Shown here piece after piece: positions 17,260 to 24,675 of a DNA stretch of 64,000 nt (its first letter is position 1; the number at the start of each line of letters is the position of its first letter). The notes beneath the pieces were generated by a model. It worked only from the letters and a program-made list of their open reading frames with translations, had not been told where the DNA came from and searched no databases. A program made the translations under genes and the position numbers. The DNA is from Alkalinema sp. CACIAM 70d. GTDB taxonomy: Bacteria > Cyanobacteriota > Cyanobacteriia > Leptolyngbyales > Leptolyngbyaceae. The stretch spans positions 62,024 to 126,023 of the forward strand of contig MUGG01000169.1 of NCBI GenBank assembly GCA_002148405.1, in the 5' to 3' direction.

Positions 17260-18651
17260 ATGAGTGAGTCTACGATCCGTCCTGCGGTGATTAGTCAGGT
17301 TTTGCCCGCTTCGATCGCGGAGGAAATGGGCTTTGAGGCAGGAGATGCGATCGTTTCGATTAACGGCCAGAAGCCACGGGATTTAATTGACTATCAATTT
17401 TTCTGTGCGGACGAGTATCTCGAACTGGAAGTGCTCGATCGTAAAGGCCGTGCCCACAGGCTTGAGATTGAAAAAGACTACGACGAAGATCTCGGGCTGG
17501 AATTTGAAACAGCCTTGTTTGATGCGCTGATTCAATGCACCAATCGCTGTCCCTTTTGCTTTATCGATCAGCAACCTCCGGGCAAGCGGGAAACGCTATA
17601 TCACAAGGATGATGACTACCGTTTAAGTTTTCTCTATGGCAGTTACCTAACGCTGACAAATTTGCCCCAGCGAGAGTGGGATCGCATTGCAGCCATGCGG
17701 CTGTCGCCCCTGTACATCTCCGTGCACGCGACTGAACCTGATGTGCGATCGCGGCTGCTGAAAAATCCACGGGCAGGGCTGCTATTGGAGCAGTTAGCTT
17801 GGTTTGAGCAAAACGAGTTACAAATCCATGCCCAGGTGGTACTGTGCCCCGGCATTAATGACGGTGAACATTTAACGCGCACCCTCACGGATTTAGCCAA
17901 CTTCCACCGGGGCGACTTTCCCGCAGTGCTCTCCGCTGCCGTTGTGCCCGTCGGCTTGACGCGCTTTCGGCCCGATCAGGATGAACTGATTCCCGTTTCG
18001 CCCACCAAGGCGCAAGAAGTGATCTACCAAGTGCAAGCCTTACAGCAACAGTTCCAGCAGGAACTAGGTTCAACCTTTGCTTGGTTGGCCGATGAGTGGT
18101 TTCTGATTGCAGGCATGGAGATTCCATCGGAACAGCATTATGAAGACTATCCCCAGATTGGCAATGGGGTTGGATCAATTCGGCTGTTCCTCAAGGAATT
18201 TGACAAGCAGGCTCGCAAACTGCCAGCCCAGATCGATCGGCCTCGGCGCTTAACCTGGATTGTGGGCAATGCCGTGGAACTTGCGTTTCAGCCGATTTTA
18301 CAACGGTTGAATCAAGTGGAGAATCTAGAAGTGACGATGGCGGCACTCAATAGCACTTACTGGGGCCAGAGTATTACGGTTACGGGTTTGCTGACGGGGC
18401 AGGATATTGTGGAACGGTTACGGGGACAGGACTTTGGAGATGGCATTCTTTTACCCTCTCTAATGCTGAAGTTGCATTCCACTCTTTTCCTCGATGATAT
18501 GACGGTGGAGCAGGTGGCTGAGCAATTACAAACTCGGGTTTGGATTGTGGATGGAGCTGATGGTTTGGTGCAAACCTGTACCCATTTGGATAGGGAACAG
18601 GCGATCGAGGGTGGAGTTTCAGCCGTAGCTGCCCCCGCCGGAGTTGCGTAA
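17260..18651 (+). CDS. PDZ-radical SAM protein, TIGR03279/DUF512 family
   Basis: A 463-residue protein combining an N-terminal PDZ-like domain (about 5-70: QVLPASIAEEMGFEAGDAIVSINGQ) with a radical SAM core carrying CTNRCPFC (Cys93, Cys97, Cys100) and a C-terminal DUF512 region (AFQPILQRL through LSGQ..GDGILLPSLML-type sequence). This domain order defines the cyanobacterial FeS family TIGR03279. Related DUF512 proteins occur in anaerobic bacteria. The reaction is unknown. YGSYLTLTNL follows the cluster motif as in other members. The ATG at 17260 follows uppP by 127 bases on the same strand. Confidence 0.9.
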   Translation: MSESTIRPAVISQVLPASIAEEMGFEAGDAIVSINGQKPRDLIDYQFFCADEYLELEVLDRKGRAHRLEIEKDYDEDLGLEFETALFDALIQCTNRCPFCFIDQQPPGKRETLYHKDDDYRLSFLYGSYLTLTNLPQREWDRIAAMRLSPLYISVHATEPDVRSRLLKNPRAGLLLEQLAWFEQNELQIHAQVVLCPGINDGEHLTRTLTDLANFHRGDFPAVLSAAVVPVGLTRFRPDQDELIPVSPTKAQEVIYQVQALQQQFQQELGSTFAWLADEWFLIAGMEIPSEQHYEDYPQIGNGVGSIRLFLKEFDKQARKLPAQIDRPRRLTWIVGNAVELAFQPILQRLNQVENLEVTMAALNSTYWGQSITVTGLLTGQDIVERLRGQDFGDGILLPSLMLKLHSTLFLDDMTVEQVAEQLQTRVWIVDGADGLVQTCTHLDREQAIEGGVSAVAAPAGVA

Positions 18652-18776
18652 ATTCAAGACCTTCAACGTGACTGAACGTTAAATAGCTTGACAGCCCTGT
18701 AATAAATCATCCCGTCGCCAATGCCCGATCGTAGAGTGAAATTCGTTGGTCTTTGCGATCGCGCAGGAGTCAATTT

Positions 18777-20150
18777 ATGGGGCAACGATTTCAACGGCGG
18801 CGATTTCTGCAACTGGCAAGCTGGACGATCGCGGGTGCGGGGCTAACGGCCTTTGGAATCCCGCCCCGGCCCGCTTCCCAACCGCGATCGGTAAAACCCA
18901 ATCCATTACCGAGTCCCCAACCTGCGCGATCGAACCCACGATCGAACAGCAGATCAAACAAGATAATTCCGATCGGCCTGCTGCATTCTCTCAGTGGCAC
19001 GATGGCGATCAGTGAAATGGGGTGCTTAGATGCAGAAATGCTGGCCATTGAAGAAATTAATAAAATGGGTGGCCTTTTAGGCCAAGAAATTGAACCAATT
19101 ATTGAAGATGGGGCGTCGGATTGGCCCACGTTTCGAAAGAAAGCTGAAAAATTGATTGGGCAAGATCGGGTACTCACTATTTTTGGCTGTTGGACTTCTG
19201 CAAGCCGCAGAGCCAGTCTGCCCATCTATGAAGCCCAGAATCATATGCTCTGGTATCCCGTCTATTACGAAGGACAAGAATGTTCTAGAAATATCTTCTA
19301 TACAGGAGCCGTTCCTAACCAGCAGGTGGAACCCAGTGTCAATTGGATACTTAAAACTTTTCCAGGCCAAACCTGCTTTCTCGTCGGTTCAGACTATGTC
19401 TATCCTCGGGTGGTCAATACGGTGCTCAAGACTCTGATTTTGGCGAAAAAAGGCACTTATATCGGAGAGGAATATTTACCGCTAGGTGATATGGATGTGG
19501 ATCTGATCATCCAGAAAATTCGTCAGACGATGCCCAAGGGAGGTGTCATTTTGAATTCCCTCAATGGCGATTCTAATATTGCACTCTTCACTGCCCTTAA
19601 GCAGCAGAGCATGTCGCCAAAACGCTATCCTGTCCTATCGTTCAACATTACCGAGAATGAAACTCTGGCGATCGGTTCAGAATATTTGCGCGGACATTAT
19701 GCGGCTTGGAACTATTTCCAAACCTTGAAGCATGAGGCGAACCAAAAATTTATCAAAGCCTTTCGGGCCAAATACGGAGCCCAACGCCGCCTGAATGATC
19801 CCATGGCATCGGCCTACACTGCCGTTTACATCTGGAAGCAGTCGGTCGAAAAAGCGGGTACAGCCCAGGATGTAGAGGCAGTACGACGGGCAGCCATTGG
19901 CCAAACCTTTGTGTCTCCCATGGGGCGCGTCACACTGAACCGCAATCACCACCTTTCCAAGCCGTTTTACATTGGTCAAGTGCGATCGGATGGATTGTTT
20001 AACATCGTCTATGGTTCTGCGGGGCCGATCGCGCCAGAGCCTTGGAGCCAAGCTATCGCAGAAACTAAAGGCTATGCTTGCGATTGGACAGTCCCCCAAA
20101 AAGGAGGCAAATTTAAAACAAAAAAGGACACTCATAATGAGATGTCCTAG
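18777..20150 (+). CDS. UrtA-like ABC transporter substrate-binding protein, Tat-exported
   Basis: About 457 residues from the ATG at 18777. The N-terminus is a Tat signal (QRRRFLQLASWTIAGAGL) with the twin arginine before a hydrophobic run, so the folded protein is exported. The mature part is a type I periplasmic binding fold of the urea/short-chain amide (UrtA/FmdD) group: IPIGLLHSLSGTMAISE, EEINKMGGLLGQEIEPIIEDGASDWPTF, FGCWTSASRRASLPIYE and LWYPVYYEGQECSRNIFYTGA. No permease or ATPase gene (urtBCDE) is nearby, so it may serve a transporter encoded elsewhere or act as a sensor. The ligand is inferred as urea or an amide by family only. Confidence 0.88.
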   Translation: MGQRFQRRRFLQLASWTIAGAGLTAFGIPPRPASQPRSVKPNPLPSPQPARSNPRSNSRSNKIIPIGLLHSLSGTMAISEMGCLDAEMLAIEEINKMGGLLGQEIEPIIEDGASDWPTFRKKAEKLIGQDRVLTIFGCWTSASRRASLPIYEAQNHMLWYPVYYEGQECSRNIFYTGAVPNQQVEPSVNWILKTFPGQTCFLVGSDYVYPRVVNTVLKTLILAKKGTYIGEEYLPLGDMDVDLIIQKIRQTMPKGGVILNSLNGDSNIALFTALKQQSMSPKRYPVLSFNITENETLAIGSEYLRGHYAAWNYFQTLKHEANQKFIKAFRAKYGAQRRLNDPMASAYTAVYIWKQSVEKAGTAQDVEAVRRAAIGQTFVSPMGRVTLNRNHHLSKPFYIGQVRSDGLFNIVYGSAGPIAPEPWSQAIAETKGYACDWTVPQKGGKFKTKKDTHNEMS

Positions 20151-20184
20151 AAATTCTAAAAAAACGATAGCCTGTCACTCAGCG

Positions 20185-20218
20185 ATGCCAAAAACTAAGC
20201 AATGCCAAAAACTAAGCA
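20185..20218. repeat. 17-bp tandem duplication between convergent genes
   Basis: ATGCCAAAAACTAAGCA occurs twice exactly, followed by a partial third copy that runs into the 3' end of chlI on the opposite strand. The duplication creates the last bases of the intergenic spacer. Confidence 0.85.
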
Positions 20219-21279
20219 ACGCCAAAGACTTGATCGATTAACTTATTGACTTTGGAACCCGAGTCGATCGATTCCAGAGGATCCTTTCGCAGACGGTGCC
20301 GCAGGCAGAGCGGGGCAATCCGACGAATATCGTCCACTGTTGCCTCTGTCCGACCTTCGTAGGCCGCCAAAGCCTTCGCAGCGCGGTTGGTCACAATGTC
20401 ACCCCGCAACCCATCCACGTCCAGTTCGGCACAAAGTTGGGAAATCTTGACCCGCAATTCGTGGTCGATCGAGACTGCTTTCAAACGGTCTTGGGCTTCC
20501 ACAATCCGTCGCTGCAACTCATCCTGTTTCGCTTGGTATTGCACCAAAAACTGGGCAGAGTTGGAGTCAAATTCGGTGCGCTGCTCCACAATTTGCACGC
20601 GCAATTCTGGATCCTTCACTGTCCGAATTTCAGCGTGCATCCCAAACCGATCGAGCAATTGGGGCCGCAATTCGCCTTCTTCCGGGTTGCCGGAACCAAC
20701 TAGAACAAAGCGGGCTGGGTGTCGGATGGAAATGCCTTCCCGCTCGACCGTGTTCCAACCGGAGGCTGCTGAATCCAGCAATACATCTACCAAGTGGTCA
20801 TCCAGCAGGTTGACTTCATCGACGTAGAGAATGCCGCGATTGGCCTTAGCCAATAGCCCTGGTTCAAAGGCTTTGACCCCTTCCGAAAGCGCTTTTTCAA
20901 TATCGATCGTGCCGCAGACGCGATCTTCCGTCGCCCCCAAGGGCAGATCCACCATTTGAACTTTTTTCTTAGCCAGGGCCACCGATTCACCACGATCGAT
21001 CCGTTGGCGAACTTCATCGCTCATCAGCTCTAGATCGCTGGGATGGCTATTGAACGGATCCTCTGCTACCACCTCAATTTCCGGCAGCAAGTCCGCCAAG
21101 GCACGAATCGTCGTCGATTTTCCCGTACCGCGATCGCCCATGATCATCACCCCGCCAATTTTGGGGTCGATGATATTGAGGATCAGCGCCAATTTCATTT
21201 CCTCCTGACCAACGATGGCGGTGAAGGGAAACACGGCACGACGACGGGTTTGGGTTGGGGCTTCAGGAGTAAATACCAC
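20212..21279 (-). CDS. chlI: Magnesium chelatase ATPase subunit I
   Basis: ChlI is the AAA+ motor that, with ChlD and ChlH, inserts Mg2+ into protoporphyrin IX, the committed step to chlorophyll. The 355-residue protein has FTAIVGQEEMKLALILN, Walker A GDRGTGKST at 48-56, the ChlI-specific insertion DPFNSHPSDLE, Walker B GILYVDEVNLLDDHLVDVLLD and the sensor-containing FVLVGSGNPEEGELRPQLLDRFG. The C-terminal helical lid ends at RKDPLESIDSG. The start appears to be GTG at 21279. It is convergent with the UrtA-like gene. No chlD or chlH is in the window. Confidence 0.97.
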   Translation of the reverse strand: MVFTPEAPTQTRRRAVFPFTAIVGQEEMKLALILNIIDPKIGGVMIMGDRGTGKSTTIRALADLLPEIEVVAEDPFNSHPSDLELMSDEVRQRIDRGESVALAKKKVQMVDLPLGATEDRVCGTIDIEKALSEGVKAFEPGLLAKANRGILYVDEVNLLDDHLVDVLLDSAASGWNTVEREGISIRHPARFVLVGSGNPEEGELRPQLLDRFGMHAEIRTVKDPELRVQIVEQRTEFDSNSAQFLVQYQAKQDELQRRIVEAQDRLKAVSIDHELRVKISQLCAELDVDGLRGDIVTNRAAKALAAYEGRTEATVDDIRRIAPLCLRHRLRKDPLESIDSGSKVNKLIDQVFGVA

Positions 21280-21441
21280 AGGATTTTCTCTAGTACAGGA
21301 GTTAAAGGTCGTTTATTTTGCGTTCCCTATTCTCTCACATTGCTGGAACGGGCGGGGCTGTCCTGAATTGAGGGAGGGACGATCACCCCTCCCATCCAGA
21401 AATAACGCTATCCAGAAATAACGCTGGGATATTCGCCTCAG

Positions 21442-22677
21442 TTAGACCTTAAACTTCTCCGTAATCCGCTTCATCGCCTCCTCCACGTTGGCGCGGCTAT
21501 TGAAGGCAGAAATACGGAAATAGCCCTCACCCGCAGCCCCAAAGCCCGAACCCGGTGTCCCCACAACATTGCAGGTTTGCAGCAACTTATCGAAGAAGTC
21601 CCAGCTAGATAATCCATTGGGCGTTTTCACCCACACATAGGGCGCATTCTCACCGCCGTAGACTTGGATCCCAGCAGCAGTTAGTTGCTCACGGATAATG
21701 CGGGCATTTTCCATGTAGAAGCTGATCAGAGCTTGGGTTTGCGATCGTCCCTCAGGGGAGTAAACCGCTTCGGCCCCCCGCTGCACAATGTAGGAAACGC
21801 CGTTAAATTTCGTAGATTGGCGACGATTCCACAGGCCCCAGAGTTCCACCGTTTGACCATCCTTGGTCTGGCCTTTCAAGCTCTTCGGCACAACGGTAAA
21901 GGCACAACGGGTTCCCGTAAATCCAGCATTTTTGGAGAACGATCGAAATTCGATCGCGCAGTCCCGCGCCCCTTCAATTTCAAAAATGGAGTGGGGCAGG
22001 GAGGGATCTTGGATGAAGGCTTCATAGGCCGCATCAAAGAGAATGATCGACCCATGGGAACGGGCATAGTTGACCCAAGCTTGTAAATGTTCCTTGGTCG
22101 CAGTGGCCCCAGTGGGATTGTTAGGGAAGCAGAGGTAGATCAGATCCACCTTATAGTCAGGAATTTCTGCGGTAAAGCCATTGTCTGCTGAGATGGGCAG
22201 ATAGACCAGCCCACCATACTCCCCCTTGTCGTTGACTTCGCCAGTATGGCCAGCCATGACGTTGGTATCTACATAGACAGGGTATACCGGGTCAGTAACG
22301 GCAATGCTGTTGTCATCCCCAAAAATATCGAGGATATTGCCACAGTCACATTTGGAGCCATCGGAAATAAAGATTTCTGAGGCGTCAATCTCACATCCTC
22401 GGGCTTGAAAATCTTGCTGGGCAATTTTTTCCCGCAGCCACTCGTAGCCCTGCTCCGGGCCATACCCCTTAAACGAGCCCCGATCGCCCATGTCTTCGAT
22501 CGCCTTTACCATGGCATCGCGGCAAGCTTGGGGGAGGGGTTCGGTGACGTCGCCAATGCCAAGACGAATAATTTTAGCCTCAGGGTTAGCCTGGGCAAAG
22601 GCATTGACCCGACGGGCGATTTCGGGAAACAGATAACCCGCTTTTAACTTAAGGTAATTGTCGTTGATTCTAGCCAT
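21442..22677 (-). CDS. dapL: LL-diaminopimelate aminotransferase
   Basis: DapL converts tetrahydrodipicolinate directly to LL-diaminopimelate with glutamate as amino donor, bypassing the succinylase and acetylase routes; this is the standard cyanobacterial and plant pathway. The 411-residue fold type I PLP enzyme has SDGSKCDCGN, the cofactor-site YLCFPNNPTGA, DAAYEAFI, and the Schiff-base lysine Lys249 in SFSKNAGFTGTRC. NDNYLKLKAGYLFPEI at the N-terminus is typical of the family. ATG start at 22677. It works with dapB (5190-6011). Its neighbour on the same strand, chlI, is 160 bases downstream. Confidence 0.97.
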   Translation of the reverse strand: MARINDNYLKLKAGYLFPEIARRVNAFAQANPEAKIIRLGIGDVTEPLPQACRDAMVKAIEDMGDRGSFKGYGPEQGYEWLREKIAQQDFQARGCEIDASEIFISDGSKCDCGNILDIFGDDNSIAVTDPVYPVYVDTNVMAGHTGEVNDKGEYGGLVYLPISADNGFTAEIPDYKVDLIYLCFPNNPTGATATKEHLQAWVNYARSHGSIILFDAAYEAFIQDPSLPHSIFEIEGARDCAIEFRSFSKNAGFTGTRCAFTVVPKSLKGQTKDGQTVELWGLWNRRQSTKFNGVSYIVQRGAEAVYSPEGRSQTQALISFYMENARIIREQLTAAGIQVYGGENAPYVWVKTPNGLSSWDFFDKLLQTCNVVGTPGSGFGAAGEGYFRISAFNSRANVEEAMKRITEKFKV

Positions 22678-22970
22678 TGGGATACGCTACAGATATCACT
22701 AGGACAGTGTAGCGCCAAGACTTCCCCGAATTGACAGTCGATCGCTACTGAGCAGACACTCGGCAGAGCGGAGCAATTGTCACCCCAGGCTACTCAATCC
22801 TAGAACTAAGTAGAGAATCCTGAATCAGCAAGTTTGATCTGAGTTTTCTGTAGAGATTTATTCTGAGCAGAGATTGATCCTGAGTTGCAAATTCTGCCCT
22901 CAGCCAACCGATTACTAAGCACACGCGAGGACAGCCTGTAAACCGAGGTATCTAACAAACGCAATGGGGG

Positions 22971-23153
22971 TTAGAAGCTAGGTATCAACTTAATACGTCC
23001 TGCATCTAGCTCTTCCATTAAGAGTTCTAGCGCTTCATAGTCCACATCTGAGACATAGCCCAATCGAGAAAGTTCTAAGTTGATAGCATTCTCGATATAA
23101 GGAGTCAAACACTTGGTGTGCAGGGCCTCTTCTACGAGTCGCCGAATCGTCAT
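22971..23153 (-). CDS. Small conserved-looking hypothetical protein
   Basis: A 60-residue acidic helical protein (MTIRRLVEEALHTKCLTPYIENAINLELSRLGYVSDVDYEALELLMEELDAG split across the frame). The ATG at 23153 is preferred over a TTG five codons upstream because GAAGGTG lies a normal distance before it. The pattern of a short helical protein with LVEEAL and YEALELLMEEL resembles small cyanobacterial proteins of unknown role. There is no signal, membrane segment or metal motif. It lies alone in a large intergenic region. Confidence 0.6.
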   Translation of the reverse strand: MTIRRLVEEALHTKCLTPYIENAINLELSRLGYVSDVDYEALELLMEELDAGRIKLIPSF

Positions 23154-23969
23154 AATTCGCACCTTCAACGCCTACCTCCAAATCATCGGATGACAGGATT
23201 CAAGACTGCGTGATCCGGGGTTATCTCGATCGTGATTCTCATCACCTAGAAGAATCCCCCCTGCCCCATCCTAGGCCCAGATTGTAAATTGGCTTGATAC
23301 CGCAGCTTGATACTGTGGTTGGACATCGTGCCTCATCCCATAAAGTAACTTAATCCCAACGAGAACTGTTATCTATGAGAAATACTTCGGAACGAAAAGT
23401 GATTGAGAACTCAGTGTTTTTTGGAATTTACCTTGCTCGACTTTTTCACCAATTCCTGATTGACTAAGTGAATTGATTCATTAATGGATTGCATTGACTC
23501 AGTGACTTTGAGGAACAAGTTGACTAAATTTTGGACTTGTCAAGGCGAACCTGATACCGCTCGCGATCGAGATGTTAAGTAAGCTGTTGAGTAGAGTTTC
23601 GTAACACTCCAGTCAAACATCCTTCCAGCCTTTATTCTTCTAATCCATCCGTTAAAAGGAGTAAAAATTCATCACTAATTAGTGATGAATTTTACAGTTT
23701 TTACTTTTAACAAAAAGGGGTAGATCGATGAATTCAGGTAAGATTCTCAACCTTACCTTGTTAGGGGATGACTTAGGCTAGGGGTGAATTAAGTATTTTT
23801 TAATACAGTTCTCTGAAAGATCACTTACTGAAATTTCAAGATTGCAAACTATCCAATAAAGATTTGGACAAACCCCCTTCTGTAACTGGCTTTCTACCAG
23901 GCACTGAAGTTATCGTCGATAGCATCCTCAGATTTAAGTTCTCCAAGCAATCTAGCCAGAGGTTTCATT
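23154..23969. other. Long intergenic region upstream of the STAS gene
   Basis: About 800 bases without a supported gene. It contains a perfect palindrome at 23664-23693 and AT-rich sequence just after it. The distance to the STAS start (about 280 bases) suggests a promoter with a long leader, or an unrecognised small RNA. Confidence 0.5.
23664..23693. repeat. Perfect 30-bp palindrome
   Basis: Each 15-base arm is exactly complementary with no spacer (left arm AAAATTCATCACTAA, right arm TTAGTGATGAATTTT). It could be an operator for a dimeric regulator or a hairpin in RNA with a T-rich 3' flank. It has no partner copy in the window. Confidence 0.85.
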
Positions 23970-24305
23970 ATGCAGAGCGTGCTCACCCGTCCCCAAGGAG
24001 CTGTAATTCGTCCCCAAGGACCTGTGATTGCAGCCACCGCATCAGAACTCCATGGTCAATTGACCCAAGCAGTTCTCTCTAATCATTGTGATGCTTTGGT
24101 TGTGGATATGAGTCAAGTTGACTCTCTCGATAGCGCAGGCTTAATGGCGCTTGTGTCTACACTCCACTTGGCCCAAAAAGCAAACAAGCGGTTTACCCTT
24201 TGCTCATTGCCTGCACCCATCCGGATTATTTTTGAATTGTCCCAGCTGGATCGGGCCTTTGAAATTGTTGAGCATCCCTCAACCTTTGAGGCAATGGCTG
24301 CCTAA
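23970..24305 (+). CDS. STAS domain anti-sigma factor antagonist
   Basis: A 111-residue single STAS domain protein of the SpoIIAA/RsbV type. The phosphorylation site is in VDSLDSAGLMAL, with Ser55 in the DSAG motif; LVVDMSQVDSLDSAG is the strand-helix element typical of the family. Such proteins are switched by a serine kinase and a PP2C phosphatase and bind an anti-sigma factor or another partner. No kinase, phosphatase or sigma gene is adjacent. The first residues repeat RPQGAVIRPQGPVI, a short internal duplication. The ATG at 23970 has an AGAGGT-like site upstream. Confidence 0.9.
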   Translation: MQSVLTRPQGAVIRPQGPVIAATASELHGQLTQAVLSNHCDALVVDMSQVDSLDSAGLMALVSTLHLAQKANKRFTLCSLPAPIRIIFELSQLDRAFEIVEHPSTFEAMAA

Positions 24306-24675
24306 CTTGCAGCTTTAGAATTGAGCGCAAGCTGAGTACAGTCAAAGAGTTGAGTATAGTCAACACAAAATGCGGAACCAGACTGAGCGCCTAGAACCCT
24401 TTGCAGTTTAAACGTCGTTTGAACGCAGCTATCTTGGCAAGGGACTAGGCGCTCCCGATTTTCTCGCCTTGCCAACTCTGAATCCTATCTGGGCAATTGA
24501 CTTGTCGGTTGACTTAAAGTTGATAGGTACATGTTGATAGGCACATTCTGATTGATACCCCATATCAGACTTCTCGCTATTTCCTAAGAAGCCTAGGGTC
24601 ATGGTCCTATCCCCAAATCCTCGTATACTGAAAGCTTGACTAGATCAGAATTCTTGTACTGGGAAAGGTTGTGCT
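24306..24675. other. Intergenic region between the STAS gene and the radical SAM gene
   Basis: Apart from the hairpin at 24385-24454, this contains a repeated GATAGG(T/C)ACAT motif near 24522-24545 and the likely promoter of the following gene. The start GTG at 24676 is preceded by GGGAAAGGTTGTGCT. Confidence 0.4.
24385..24454 (+). terminator. Large structured hairpin, possible terminator or small RNA
   Basis: GAGCGCCTAG (24385-24394) pairs perfectly with CTAGGCGCTC (24445-24454). Inside, CCCTTTGC (24397-24404) pairs with GCAAGGG (24437-24443, one bulge), and a further arm TTTAAACG/CGTTTGAA lies within. The 3' flank is CCCGATTTTCTC, a weak T tract. It is 80 bases downstream of the STAS gene. 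Confidence 0.55.
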
